Source of the DNA: Floridanema evergladense
Lineage (GTDB): Bacteria > Cyanobacteriota > Cyanobacteriia > Cyanobacteriales > Aerosakkonemataceae
NCBI RefSeq assembly: GCF_041929205.1
Contig: NZ_JBHFNT010000139.1
Length of the DNA stretch: 64,000 nucleotides
Direction: 5' to 3' (one strand)
Within the stretch, counting starts at the first letter, position 1. Each line of letters opens with the position of its first letter. The notes under the pieces are model-generated. The model saw only the letters and a list, made by a program, of their open reading frames with translations. It did not search any database and was not told the DNA's origin. The position numbers and the translations under genes were made by a program. This document shows positions 44,001 to 52,753 of this stretch, one piece after another.

Positions 44001-45320
44001 AATCTTTCTGGTACTAGTTTTACCATTGCTGAAGGACAAACCAAGGCTACCTTAAATGTCACTGCTGTTCCTAATAACGTATTTGACCCAGGAAAAACTG
44101 TCCAACTGGTTTTAAATAATGGTAATGGTTACAACGTCGGTGCAGCCAAGAATGCCAGCGTGGCTATTGCAGATCAAGCTGATTGTTTCTGTGACTATAT
44201 TACTGTTCCTGATTTGGAGAATGTTCCTGGTGTAAGTGAATTAGAAACTTTAAATCCGATTTATAGAATCTTAGATGGTAATAACAAAGCTAATTTTCTC
44301 TTTGGTGGGAGTCGGAATGATGAAATTTTCGGGTTTGAAGGCAATGATTTATTACTAGGGAAAAGTGGTAATGATAATTTAGTTGGTGGCAAAGGAAATG
44401 ACCAATGTTTTGGCAGTGAAGATACGGATTGGGTAGCTGGTGGTGAAGGCGATGATTTCCTCAACGGCAACCAAAGTGATGATTACGTTAACGGGAACCA
44501 AGGTAATGATACAGTGCGCGGCGGTCAAAGTAATGATTTAGTGCGCGGTGGTCAAGATAATGATATCCTCTACGGTGACAAAGGAGATGATATTTTAGCT
44601 GGCGATAAAGGCGACGATACAATCTTTGGCTGTGGTGCTGAGAATTTATCAGGTAGTACCGATGATGATGTAATTTTTGGCGGTAGCGGTAATGATGTAT
44701 TGTTCGGTAACACTGGGATCGATCTGATTTTTGGTCAGGATGGTAATGATACAGGTTATGGTGGTCAAGGACAGGACTTTGTGGTAGGGGGAAATGGAGA
44801 TGATTTGTTGTTTGGCGATTTAGGCAATGATTTTATCTGCGGTGATGATGGCAATGATACGCTCTACGGCGGCAATGCAACTAAGACTTCTGAAAGTGAT
44901 AATGATGAACTTTGTGGTGGCAAAGGGAATGATTTACTCTTTGGCAATTTAGGGGATGATTGGCTCAATGGTGATCAGGGTAATGATTCGATTTATGGGG
45001 GTAAAGGTGATGATACTTTAATTGGTGGAGTTGGTGATGATTTCCTCAGTGGCGATCTAGGTAATGATTCGATTTCTGGTGGGAATGGAAGCGATCGATT
45101 TGTGTTAGCTTCTGGCAAAGGTGGCGATCTGATTACTGATTTCCAAGATGGGGTGGATTTCTTAGCTTTATCTGGTGGTTTAACTTTCCAACAACTAGCG
45201 TTTACCCAAAGTGGAAATAATACGGTTATTACTCAGCTTGGTAGTAATCAATTGTTGGCAACTTTGAATGGAATTGCTGTTAATTTGATTACGCAAGCAG
45301 ATTTTGTTTCTTTGCCTTAG
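41067..45320 (+). CDS. Giant SBBP / Calx-beta / RTX surface protein, copy 2
   Basis: This 1417-residue paralogue of the 35959 gene has the same order: SBBP repeats (about 1-415), Calx-beta domains (about 415-1040), CFCDYITVPDL link, RTX repeats (about 1075-1345) and the same C-terminal signal region. A PPVQ tandem repeat (DNA CCTGTGCAACCT, 43037-43092) joins two Calx-beta domains. The N-terminal propeller has diverged strongly. The last 280 bases and the terminator are almost identical to copy 1, pointing to recent exchange or homogenisation of the 3' end. It probably shares the exporter and calcium dependence of copy 1. Confidence 0.88.
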   Translation: MTTDVIWAKGFGGNLADLGDSVVIDSSSNLYITAFITKDINGSAANTGVVVLKLDSSGNPIWVQNIGNRSSGEITIDSSSNLYTISSSTDSTGNDVDILISKLDSSSGNITWTKTLGGSGDDFARSIITDNNGNLYATGQFSGSASIGGTTLNSQGSSDIVVTKLNSSTGDIVWAKSLGGSEGETSYDITTDRKGNSYIAGSFSGTVIFGSTTLQSSTSNPDTFVAKLDSSGNIAWAKSLGSDGVDSAYSITADSNDNIYITGEFSNTVTFGNTKLTSNSGSADIFVAKLDSSGNIAWAKSLGGSGYDGGFEVTTDTSGNIYITGDFNDTATFGTTTLTSKGRDDAFVAKLDSTGNVIWAKSLGGSDRNYGNGITSDSSGNVYSTGLFSSTATFGNTTLTSKGSTDIFVAKLGEIPTLTIAPGTNPNERGTLNGTFIVTLDNPAPAGGLVVDYSLGGTATLTTDYNFGTTSTITAITPSSFTIAPGQTKAILNVIPVDDTAIDPGETVQLVLNSGSNYNVGTADNATLTIIDDNVRTVSIAPGKNASESGTVKGTFVVALDSPAPAGGLTINYGVSGSATPTTDYTLGNGSNITALNANSFTIAAGQSTATINITPIDDSVVEGDETVQLVLNQGNNYKVGTANNASIVIVSDDLPPVQPPVQPPVQPPVQPPVTPTLLPTITVAPGSNPSERGSIDGTFLLTLDNPAPATGITINYSIGGTATRIDDYTIATGKNITNVTSNSFTIAPGQTTATLNVTPVDDAVRDPNETVQLVLNSGGNYNVGAANNATLTIADDIRTVSIAPGTNANERGKLNGTFIITLDNPAPAGGLTIIYKVAGSATRTTDYTLTPGNNIVNIAAKTFTIAAGQTTATINVSPVDDAVFDPNETVQLTLEKSAQDNYTLGATAQATITIVDNTPTVTIASQGFTSEKGLVNGQFIITIDNPAPKGGLTINYGGVGTANPTTDYNLTIGNNIINLSGTSFTIAEGQTKATLNVTAVPNNVFDPGKTVQLVLNNGNGYNVGAAKNASVAIADQADCFCDYITVPDLENVPGVSELETLNPIYRILDGNNKANFLFGGSRNDEIFGFEGNDLLLGKSGNDNLVGGKGNDQCFGSEDTDWVAGGEGDDFLNGNQSDDYVNGNQGNDTVRGGQSNDLVRGGQDNDILYGDKGDDILAGDKGDDTIFGCGAENLSGSTDDDVIFGGSGNDVLFGNTGIDLIFGQDGNDTGYGGQGQDFVVGGNGDDLLFGDLGNDFICGDDGNDTLYGGNATKTSESDNDELCGGKGNDLLFGNLGDDWLNGDQGNDSIYGGKGDDTLIGGVGDDFLSGDLGNDSISGGNGSDRFVLASGKGGDLITDFQDGVDFLALSGGLTFQQLAFTQSGNNTVITQLGSNQLLATLNGIAVNLITQADFVSLP

Positions 45321-45325
45321 TTTGG

Positions 45326-45361
45326 TACGTTGTTGCGCTTTAGCGAAGATAGCGCAACAAC
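45326..45361 (+). terminator. Hairpin after RTX gene copy 2
   Basis: This is the same stem-loop as at 40272-40310 with one change in the loop and a slightly shortened right arm (AGCGCAACAAC, then ATA). It lies six bases after the stop codon. Confidence 0.65.
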
Positions 45362-45514
45362 ATACTTATCTCTAACTTAATTTTTGACCTTTTTCCCTCT
45401 TGTTGATAACTCAGTAGTTGACCCCTATAAAGATTACGGTGTCACAGAATACAAAAGCCAAAAGCGATCGCTATGAGAGGAAAAACTTCTTGGTTTACTG
45501 ATTAAATTAATTCC

Positions 45515-46795
45515 ATGACTAAAATAACATCTACTGAGATTGCCCACATTCTCTACGGTTCGCCCTTGAGCCGTCCTAAAAATGCAATCTTTGCCATCAT
45601 TGTTCTGGTTGTGCTGTTACTAGCCAGTACGTTTTCGTTATTCCGTGTCTACTTTTCGACCCTCTCCCCAGCGGCTGTACAGGTTTACATCATGGGCTTG
45701 CTGGGCACGTTCCTGGTGACGCTGCTCCCCCTTGCCATTCTGTGGTTTCTGGATCGACGTGAACCAGAATCTCGCTGGCTTTATGTGATTGCCTTGCTGT
45801 GGGGGGCGCTGATTTCCTCTGGAATTGCCTTTCCCACTAACAACGTTTTCTTCAAGAGTATAGGTGATTTTGTGGCGCTTCACCCTGAGATCAAAGGCGT
45901 TTTGGGTGAAGATGCCGTGATGCTGCTGACCGCCCCAATTGCAGGACCACTGGTGGAGGAAACAGCCAAAGGGCTGGGAGTTTTGCTGTTGTTCTGGCTA
46001 TTCCGAAGTGAGTTTGATAATGTGCGCGACGGCTTCATTTATGGAGCATTGGTCGGCATTGGCTTTAATTTGCAGGAAACTCCTTTTTACATCACCAAAG
46101 GATTTATCAGCACAGGAGATATCCCGCTATATTATGAAATCGCCGCTCGCCTTGCGATATTTGGATTTGCGGGTCATCCCCTATTTACAGGATTGTTTGG
46201 GGCAGGGCTGGGGTTAGCCCGTCAAACCACCCGTCGCTGGTTGCGCTATGCGGCTCCGGCGGGAGGCTGGCTGCTGGGGTTTTCGGCTCATTTCCTCAAC
46301 AATATGATCGGGTTGACGATCGCACTGGTCATCTATTTTCAGACGGGCAAACCTGTGGCTGATACATCCGCGACTGTCACACCAGCTGTGGTGGCACCTT
46401 TCCTCAATCAGTGGGTACAGCAAAGCGCCATAAAACTGGTAATGTTTTTCCCGTTTTTCTTGATTGTGGGCGTGATGCTCTGGCAGAGCGGCATTTGGGA
46501 GCGGAATGTGATTCGAGAACAGCTTGCTGATGAACAGGAACCTGTGATTACGCCGGAAGAGTATGAAGCTGTGAAGGGCGATCGCATCTTCCAAACCCGC
46601 CGCATTCCAGGATACAATCGCCGCACTTCTGCCGCCATTGTGAGAGCGCAGAATGAACTGGCATTTCGCAAATGGCGGGTGCAGCATCAGGGTCAGGATG
46701 TAGAAACCGATACCCTGGTGACATCCTGGCGCGAGGAATTGCTGCGCCTGCGTGATGCGAAAATGCTGAACCAGCCCAGTAGTCAACCAGTTTAG
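45515..46795 (+). CDS. PrsW family intramembrane metalloprotease, copy 2
   Basis: The 426-residue paralogue of 31736-32998 has PLVEETAKGLGVLLLFWLF, RDGFIYGALVGIGFNLQETP and GHPLFTGLFGAGLGL, plus the same soluble tail (VITPEEYEAVKGDRIF). DNA is noticeably richer in G+C than copy 1, so the copies diverged long ago or have different origins. It begins a run of + strand genes (membrane protein, lipase, AIM24, hypothetical, CPBP). Confidence 0.85.
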   Translation: MTKITSTEIAHILYGSPLSRPKNAIFAIIVLVVLLLASTFSLFRVYFSTLSPAAVQVYIMGLLGTFLVTLLPLAILWFLDRREPESRWLYVIALLWGALISSGIAFPTNNVFFKSIGDFVALHPEIKGVLGEDAVMLLTAPIAGPLVEETAKGLGVLLLFWLFRSEFDNVRDGFIYGALVGIGFNLQETPFYITKGFISTGDIPLYYEIAARLAIFGFAGHPLFTGLFGAGLGLARQTTRRWLRYAAPAGGWLLGFSAHFLNNMIGLTIALVIYFQTGKPVADTSATVTPAVVAPFLNQWVQQSAIKLVMFFPFFLIVGVMLWQSGIWERNVIREQLADEQEPVITPEEYEAVKGDRIFQTRRIPGYNRRTSAAIVRAQNELAFRKWRVQHQGQDVETDTLVTSWREELLRLRDAKMLNQPSSQPV

Positions 46796-46807
46796 TGGCG
46801 GGGGTGT

Positions 46808-47293
46808 ATGTTCACCGCAGTCCTAATGCCTGATTTCCATCTCAATAGCCCATCAATCGCGATCGCTATGGATCATCCCGCTAAAGTTAACTTAAAAGTC
46901 CGCAACTTAATTCTAGATTATGCGCTGGGTGCGGCGATCGTTGCTCTGCTGCCAATTCCCAACATTGGTTTATTGCAAGCGATCGTCCTGGTGCTGCTCA
47001 ACATTTTACTGGTGATTGGGATTGCCCGCCTCTGGCAGTTCCAGAAGGGAGGCGGTCTCTTAGCCAGGGTTGGCATTCTGTTTGGGATCGCTGGCGCAGT
47101 TTTGATGGGGTTCCTGGTCTGGTTATTGACAGTGGCAGTGGGAGTCATTGTGCCGCTGATTGGGGCGTTAGCACCTGGAATGTTTGCCTTCTCTTATTTC
47201 TGGGGTGTGGGGCAAGCTGTCAATCATTTCTATGTCAGCAAATTGTCTTTCACCTCAGATCGTCCTCCATCTGGTGAGCAAGATGAGATTTAA
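46808..47293 (+). CDS. Small membrane protein of unknown function
   Basis: The protein has 161 residues from the ATG at 46808 (GGCGGGGG before it). A second ATG at 46868 begins MDHPAKVNLKVRNLILDYAL, which also looks natural. It has three to four hydrophobic segments: ALGAAIVALLPIPNIGLLQA, IVLVLLNILLVIGIARLW and GAVLMGFLVWLLTVAVGVIV. It lies 12 bases after the PrsW gene and overlaps the lipase start, so it probably belongs to one operon. Confidence 0.65.
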   Translation: MFTAVLMPDFHLNSPSIAIAMDHPAKVNLKVRNLILDYALGAAIVALLPIPNIGLLQAIVLVLLNILLVIGIARLWQFQKGGGLLARVGILFGIAGAVLMGFLVWLLTVAVGVIVPLIGALAPGMFAFSYFWGVGQAVNHFYVSKLSFTSDRPPSGEQDEI

Positions 47294-48455
47294 CCGCCGA
47301 TTTTTACTCTGGTCTGGATTAGGCACTACGATCGCGGCAGTATTTGGGCGCGAACAGTTGCAGCAGCAAGCGTTGCAAGCCGAACAAGCTAAATTGCGGC
47401 AATTGTACGATCCAACTCAACTGGTTGAATCTGCCTTTGGCGCTGACCTGACTGCAATTAAAGATTCGGTCGCTGTGCAACAGAGTGCTAAACTGCGATC
47501 GCCGACCATTCCCTACAACCGCGAGTGGTCTAAGCTGTTGATTACTGGCAGCAAGCTCTGTACCCAGCAATATCTCAAGGGTAAATATGACGCGAATTAT
47601 GACGGTAGGATTTCAGCCTTACCACTCTATACAACAGGCTTTAAACCCTTTCGCCAAATTACATCCTTTAAAGCAGCCGAACGAGTGGAAGAGGCAATTC
47701 CCTTTGAAGTGCCACTCGCAGCGTTAGCAAACACTCCTGAGAACCTGAATGAATTGGGCGATCGCGTCAACCAAACAAAAGATATCATTCAGAATCAAGT
47801 CAAGCAGGTGGTAAATTTGAGACAACAAATCCCGGTTTATTACGGGTTTTTGTTGTCTTCTCCCAAGATGAATATCCTAATGTTTCGAGGGACTCAGCGC
47901 CAACTGGAATGGTTAGAAAATATCCTGGCGATTCAAACAAACTACGTTCATCCAGTAAAGGGAACGGTCATTGGTAAAGTTCACTCCGGTATTTATAACT
48001 TTTATCAAACGCATTTAGCCGCAGCCGTCAAGAAAGCAGTTCAATCCTTAGATCCTAAGAAACCGCTGATAATTTCTGGACACAGTTTGGGGGCGGCTCT
48101 GACGACCTTTGCCGCGATCGATCTAGCCCTGATTTTCCCAGCGTTACGACCCAGTATTCAGGTTTATACCTACGCGGGTCCCCGGTTAGGCAACAAGGCT
48201 TTTGTGGAAGCCCACAGCCAGTTGCTTCCCAATCACTATCGCATCACCAATCTGGCAGACATGATTCCCATGCTGCCCTTAAGCAAACTACTCAAGGATG
48301 ACTTTGTGCACGTGGGAGAGTCATGGTCGTTTCTTTCCCAACAGGGCGACATTATGCCCAATCATTTTGTGGAAACTTATCGCCAAGCCATTGAGCAAGG
48401 AGCAGAAACCCGGTCAGATAAGGGCTTTGATAATTTACGAGTGCGTTTGTCGTAG
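47283..48455 (+). CDS. Class 3 lipase-like alpha/beta hydrolase
   Basis: The 390-residue protein has the nucleophile elbow ISGHSLGAALTTFAAID and supporting segments MNILMFRGTQ (oxyanion region) and VYTYAGPRLGNKAFV. The active-site Asp lies in NLADMIPMLP, and the His is probably in the IMPNHFVETY stretch near the end. The N-terminus MRFNRRFLLWSGLGTTIA looks like a membrane anchor or non-canonical export signal. The ATG at 47283 overlaps the previous stop by 11 bases; a longer frame from 47184 is a shadow of the upstream gene. The substrate lipid is unknown. Confidence 0.8.
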   Translation: MRFNRRFLLWSGLGTTIAAVFGREQLQQQALQAEQAKLRQLYDPTQLVESAFGADLTAIKDSVAVQQSAKLRSPTIPYNREWSKLLITGSKLCTQQYLKGKYDANYDGRISALPLYTTGFKPFRQITSFKAAERVEEAIPFEVPLAALANTPENLNELGDRVNQTKDIIQNQVKQVVNLRQQIPVYYGFLLSSPKMNILMFRGTQRQLEWLENILAIQTNYVHPVKGTVIGKVHSGIYNFYQTHLAAAVKKAVQSLDPKKPLIISGHSLGAALTTFAAIDLALIFPALRPSIQVYTYAGPRLGNKAFVEAHSQLLPNHYRITNLADMIPMLPLSKLLKDDFVHVGESWSFLSQQGDIMPNHFVETYRQAIEQGAETRSDKGFDNLRVRLS

Positions 48456-48520
48456 AAAACTGGATTTGCGATCGGCATAGCTTTGTTAACCGTGTCAACC
48501 ATTGATCAGGAGTATTAACC

Positions 48521-49207
48521 ATGCAAGTTGAATTGATGTACCAAAATGCCTACACTCTGGGGCGCATCCGTCTGGCAGGAGGAGAACAGGTGCGGGTAGA
48601 GGCCGCCTCGATGGTGGGTATGTCTGGCGGCGTTACCCTGGAAACTAAGGCTACGGGAGGCTTTATGCAATCATTGAAGCGATCGCTCCTTGGCGGCGAA
48701 AGCTTCTTCCAAAATGTCTACACGGCTCCAGGCGAGGGGGGCGATGTGCTGGTGGCTCCCTCCCTCCCTGGCGACCTGACCATTCTAGACATCACTGAGC
48801 CGATGCTGGTGCAGTCTGGGTCCTACGTGGCATCTGCTATGGGGGTTGAGATTGACTCGAAGTGGGGCGGCTCGAAGTCGTTCTTTGGTACGGGTGGAGG
48901 GCTGTTTATGCTGCGTGCCCAGGGCACGGGGCAAATGGTAGTGTCCTCCTATGGAGCAATTCATGAAATCACCCTAGCGGCGGGTCAGTTGTTCACCATC
49001 GATACCGGACACCTGGTAGCGCTGCCCGAATCGATGCCCTTCCAGACCCGCTCCATTGGCGGTATGAAGACCTTCCTGTTTAGCGGTGAAGGGTTCGTGG
49101 TCGATCTCAGGGGACCTGGCAAGTTTTTGATTCAAACGCGATCGCAGGATCAATTTCTCTCCTGGCTAATCCCCAAGCTGCCCCAGTCCAGCAGCAGTAG
49201 CAGTTGA
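48521..49207 (+). CDS. AIM24 family protein
   Basis: The 228-residue protein follows the AIM24/TIGR00266 pattern: RVEAASMVGMSGGVTLETKA, KRSLLGGESFFQNVYTAP, FFGTGGGLFMLRAQGTGQ and LVALPESMPFQTRSIGG. Family members form trimers of beta-rich subunits and are named for a mitochondrial homologue. Their bacterial role is unclear. AGGAG precedes the ATG. Confidence 0.85.
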   Translation: MQVELMYQNAYTLGRIRLAGGEQVRVEAASMVGMSGGVTLETKATGGFMQSLKRSLLGGESFFQNVYTAPGEGGDVLVAPSLPGDLTILDITEPMLVQSGSYVASAMGVEIDSKWGGSKSFFGTGGGLFMLRAQGTGQMVVSSYGAIHEITLAAGQLFTIDTGHLVALPESMPFQTRSIGGMKTFLFSGEGFVVDLRGPGKFLIQTRSQDQFLSWLIPKLPQSSSSSS

Positions 49208-49247
49208 TGTTCATTTCTAAGCAAACCGTTTTTCCTACAGGACGTTT

Positions 49248-49748
49248 ATGGTTTTCCCTGACTCCGATCCATCCCCACCCCAATCCACCTCTGTCACGGC
49301 TTTGCGAGCAATCTACGGGCAGCCCAGTCAGGCGGGATTTGGCAGTGCCGTGTTTGATGAAATCATTGAACCAGGAACAGATCTAGAACCTATTGCGTTG
49401 CGATATTATCAACACTTTGTTGGTAAGCTTTGGGAGCAGTTTGGCGCAGATGCTTGGATGAGTACCTGGAAACAGGTCTATGCGCGGACTGGCGGTGTTA
49501 CGCCGGATATTGTGGCAGAACTGAGGGCGATCGCCGATCCAGCAGCGGCTCAGTTTGTCCCCGTCTTGCTGCTGGCAGACACTGACGATCGCACCAAAGC
49601 AGAGCAAGCATTGGCAGCCGTTTTTGATAATTCACAGGTCAGTGACTTGAGAGTATATGCGATCGGTGATGGTGCCGCCCTGTCCGGCTTGCTTGTGGCT
49701 GGATACCGTCCAAACGAAATCACGATTCTGATTTCGTTAATTGATTGA
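49248..49748 (+). CDS. Hypothetical protein
   Basis: The protein has 166 residues. The mainly helical middle contains IALRYYQHFVGKLWEQFGAD, followed by FVPVLLLADTDDRTKAEQAL and a DLRVYAIGDGAALSGLLVAG C-terminus. No family is recognised. It follows the AIM24 gene by about 40 bases and is similarly rich in G+C, so it is probably co-transcribed. Confidence 0.6.
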   Translation: MVFPDSDPSPPQSTSVTALRAIYGQPSQAGFGSAVFDEIIEPGTDLEPIALRYYQHFVGKLWEQFGADAWMSTWKQVYARTGGVTPDIVAELRAIADPAAAQFVPVLLLADTDDRTKAEQALAAVFDNSQVSDLRVYAIGDGAALSGLLVAGYRPNEITILISLID

Positions 49749-49851
49749 AGTTAGTAAGTTGGGTTGAAGCACGAAACCCAACCTCCGCAAGGGTTACGCT
49801 ACGCTAACCCACCCTGCAATGAAATTATCCTTTCCTAACTGGAGATCGCCA

Positions 49852-50718
49852 ATGGATACACAAACCGATTCCAAAATCCGCCTGTTACTACGCATCCTGC
49901 GTTTCCCGCTTACCCGCCTGCTGCTGCTATCCTACATCCTGTTCTACGTGACTTTTTCAGGCAAAGTATTCATCCAGACGTTCACCCCAAGCCCGGTGCC
50001 ATCCCTGATCGTGGGCTTGTTGACCGTCGCGAACCTGCTGCTGGTGTATGTGAGCTTCGCGCATTTCGTGGAACGCCGATCGGTCAGCGAACTGACCCTG
50101 CCCGGTATGGGTCGCGAACTCGGCATCGGCCTGTTGCTCGGCTTTGGCCTGTTCACCACCTGCGTTTTGATCGCGATGGTTCTCGGCCTCTACCGCATCG
50201 AGGGTATCGACAGTTGGCAGCAAGTTCTGCCAACAGGGGGTGCGCTGGTGACTCCTGTCGGCGAGGAGATGCTGTTCCGGGGTGTGGTGTTTCGCATCTT
50301 TGAGGAAGTGTTCGGCGGCTGGGTGGCGCTGATCGTCTCGTCCGTGGCGTTCGGCCTTACGCATAGTGGGAACGAAGGTGAAACCCTCGCAGGCATCGCG
50401 TCCATCGCCATTGTGTTCGGTCCGATGCTGGCTGCGCCCTATATGGTCACTCGTCGCCTGTGGATGGGCATCGGCCTCCACGGAGCCTGGAACTACACGA
50501 TGGGCAAGATTTTCTCCGGCTCCGTGTCCGGCGGTCAAACCGGGCAAGGCTTGTTCAAGACCACCTTCGTAGGCCCGGAACTGCTCACCGGAGGCAGTGC
50601 TGGCATGGAGGGCTCGCTGATCGCTATCCTGGTGTCTGCTACAGCCAGCGTGATATTGCTGATCCTGGCAGTTCAGCGCGGCAAAATCGTTCCGCCGTCC
50701 TGGAAGCGCAGGGCCTGA
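49852..50718 (+). CDS. CPBP family intramembrane glutamic protease (CAAX-type)
   Basis: The 288-residue membrane protein has the CPBP motifs VGEEMLFRGVVFRIFEEVFG (EExxxR), AFGLTHSGNEG (FxxxH) and GLHGAWNYTMG (HxxxN). These enzymes cleave or process prenylated or other membrane-associated proteins; many bacterial members are linked to bacteriocin self-protection. The codon use is strikingly G+C-rich (CTG, GGC, ATC) compared with neighbours, suggesting horizontal acquisition from another phylum. The ATG at 49852 with GGAG upstream is preferred to 49819. Confidence 0.85.
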   Translation: MDTQTDSKIRLLLRILRFPLTRLLLLSYILFYVTFSGKVFIQTFTPSPVPSLIVGLLTVANLLLVYVSFAHFVERRSVSELTLPGMGRELGIGLLLGFGLFTTCVLIAMVLGLYRIEGIDSWQQVLPTGGALVTPVGEEMLFRGVVFRIFEEVFGGWVALIVSSVAFGLTHSGNEGETLAGIASIAIVFGPMLAAPYMVTRRLWMGIGLHGAWNYTMGKIFSGSVSGGQTGQGLFKTTFVGPELLTGGSAGMEGSLIAILVSATASVILLILAVQRGKIVPPSWKRRA

Positions 50719-50797
50719 GCCGGAGTCCGGCATGGATGGCGCGTCCTGGCGATCGCCGCAGCCTGTATAAATGAACTAAAGCCAAATAACGTTAACT

Positions 50798-50929
50798 GAT
50801 GGGCATCCCACAGGTGTTTATCGTGGCTTTGCTCCTTTTCAGCATGAGGAGGGGTTTTTCAAAGCGTTTGGGATTAAACCTGGCGATCGAATGTGGTTGA
50901 ATGAGAAAGATCGTGTGAAAATTTGGTAA
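50798..50929 (+). pseudogene. C-terminal remnant of an M13-family metallopeptidase
   Basis: About 43 codons read GHPTGVYRGFAPFQHEEGF and FKAFGIKPGDRMWLNEKDRV followed by KIW and a stop. This is the characteristic end of neprilysin/PepO-type M13 peptidases (KAFxxKxGDxM...RVxIW). An in-frame stop at 50777 and no start upstream show that the rest of the gene is lost. Confidence 0.7.
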
Positions 50930-50962
50930 GTCATATATAGACTAATTGGATTTTTTTGACTC

Positions 50963-52753
50963 ATGAGTAGGTTCTTATCTTATCGTTGGTTTCAAACAGT
51001 AATTCGCTGTTTCTTGATCTGTGTATTCACGTTAAGTTTGTGCATCGGCTGGACTGTTCCTGCTCAGAGTCAAATCCCTTCTTTACCAACAGCGGCTTCT
51101 AATAATCCAATGCAGCCTCCAGAGGGAGTTAGCCGGGTAGGGGAATTTGAAATTGCTAAAGTTAAGTCACCTCTGGACAATAAAATTTTGTTTGAAGTGG
51201 CATCGCCAACGATTTGGAATCGGGAAAATGTACCAGAGGGACAACTTCCAGTTGAGACTAGGGCACAAGAAATTACCGATCGACTTTGGCGAGTTATTGG
51301 TCGAACTATAAAAGCAAAAGAAACGCCGATTGTTTCTACTGCGATGTTGAATAATCGTCTGATTATTCAGATTAGTGACGATCAAAGTTCCCGTTCAGTT
51401 CGGTTAGTCACGGTGACAGAACCTGACGCTGATTATAATGGCAAAACTTTGGAAGAGTTAGCCCAAGAATGGCAAAAGATTATTCAAGAGGAAATAGTTC
51501 GCATGAAGCAACTATTGTCCCCAGAAGTTTTGCGGGAACGTTTATGGCAAGCAACACAAATCTTGTTGGGACTTTTAATTGCTAGTGCTGTAATTTGGCT
51601 GTTTTGGCGAATATTGAGTCGCCGGATAATAAGTTTGGAAGCTCGCTATCAAAAAGAATTGGAACTTGCTGCCGCAGCAGCGGAAAAAGCTCAGAAATCG
51701 CAGGATATCGCTGATGAGAATATGGAGGGAGAAGAGGCAGAAGCTAGGGAAATTGCTCATTTGCGATCGAAATTTCTCGCCAATATGCAACAGCAATTCA
51801 CCGTCACAAAACGATTGGAGTTTGACAAATTTCTTAAGTGGTTGCTGTTCTGGACTTTTATCTTAATGTGGTACATTGGGATTTCTTTCATTTTCTCCCA
51901 AATTCCAATTCTGATGCAATGGAGTCTAAATATCTGGGCAACACCATTAGTATTACTTTTAATTTGGTTTGCAGTTAGTTTGGCGATTCGGATCTGTAGA
52001 AGTTCGATCGATCGCTTCATTCATCCCTGGAAACTTAATCAAGAAATTTCTTGGGTAGAAGCTCAGCGGATTGCTCTAAGAACTAAAACAGTTTCAGGAG
52101 CTTTAAAAGGACTAATTACTTTTGTTTTGATAATTCTGGGAATTATTTGGACGTTAAGTTTATTCAATGTTCCAACTAGTTCAATTTTGGCAGGTGGAGC
52201 GATAATTGGTTTGGCGATTTCTTTTGGTTCTCAAAGTTTGATCAAGGATCTCGTCAATGGTTGTCTAATTTTAATGGAAGATCAGTTTGCTGTGGGAGAT
52301 GTAGTTCAAATTGGGGATAAAAGCGGATTAGTAGAAAATTTGAATCTGCGAGTAACTCAATTAAGAAATGCCGAAGGTCAACTGATTACAATTCCTAACA
52401 GTAATATTACAGATGTGAGTAATTTAACACGCCTTTGGTCACGGGTGGATTTTGCGATCGTAGTAGCCTACGAAAATGACCCCGAAAAAGTGTTAGAAAT
52501 TCTCAGAGAAGTCGGGAAAAAACTTTATAGTGAACCGGAATGGCGAGTGCGTTTACCTGAACCACCTGACGTTTTAGGTATTGATGATTTATCCTACAAG
52601 GGAATGTTAGTAAGAGTCTGGATAAAAACCGCACCGATGGAACAATGGAGTGTTGGAAGAGAGTTTCGTTTGCGAGTTCGCCAAGCTTTTGCCGCAAATA
52701 ATATCGAAATTGGCAAACCTCAAAGGATTAGTTACAACACCACTTTAAACTAA
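50963..52753 (+). CDS. Mechanosensitive ion channel, MscS family
   Basis: The 596-residue protein has a signal-like N-terminus, a periplasmic region to about 195, and membrane segments near 198-216, 293-312 and 320-345. The MscS pore and beta domain follow: SSILAGGAIIGLAISFGSQS, DLVNGCLILMEDQFAVGDVV and LITIPNSNITDVSN. An Ala/Glu-rich coiled segment lies at about 230-260. The channel would release solutes at hypo-osmotic shock. Its stop overlaps the convergent Uma2 gene by 4 bases. Confidence 0.88.
   Translation: MSRFLSYRWFQTVIRCFLICVFTLSLCIGWTVPAQSQIPSLPTAASNNPMQPPEGVSRVGEFEIAKVKSPLDNKILFEVASPTIWNRENVPEGQLPVETRAQEITDRLWRVIGRTIKAKETPIVSTAMLNNRLIIQISDDQSSRSVRLVTVTEPDADYNGKTLEELAQEWQKIIQEEIVRMKQLLSPEVLRERLWQATQILLGLLIASAVIWLFWRILSRRIISLEARYQKELELAAAAAEKAQKSQDIADENMEGEEAEAREIAHLRSKFLANMQQQFTVTKRLEFDKFLKWLLFWTFILMWYIGISFIFSQIPILMQWSLNIWATPLVLLLIWFAVSLAIRICRSSIDRFIHPWKLNQEISWVEAQRIALRTKTVSGALKGLITFVLIILGIIWTLSLFNVPTSSILAGGAIIGLAISFGSQSLIKDLVNGCLILMEDQFAVGDVVQIGDKSGLVENLNLRVTQLRNAEGQLITIPNSNITDVSNLTRLWSRVDFAIVVAYENDPEKVLEILREVGKKLYSEPEWRVRLPEPPDVLGIDDLSYKGMLVRVWIKTAPMEQWSVGREFRLRVRQAFAANNIEIGKPQRISYNTTLN

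Noticed and set aside
49957..50733. 258-residue minus-strand frame, His/Gln/Ala-rich
   Set aside because: It is antisense to the CPBP protease, whose motifs are intact; long shadow frames are expected in G+C-rich DNA.
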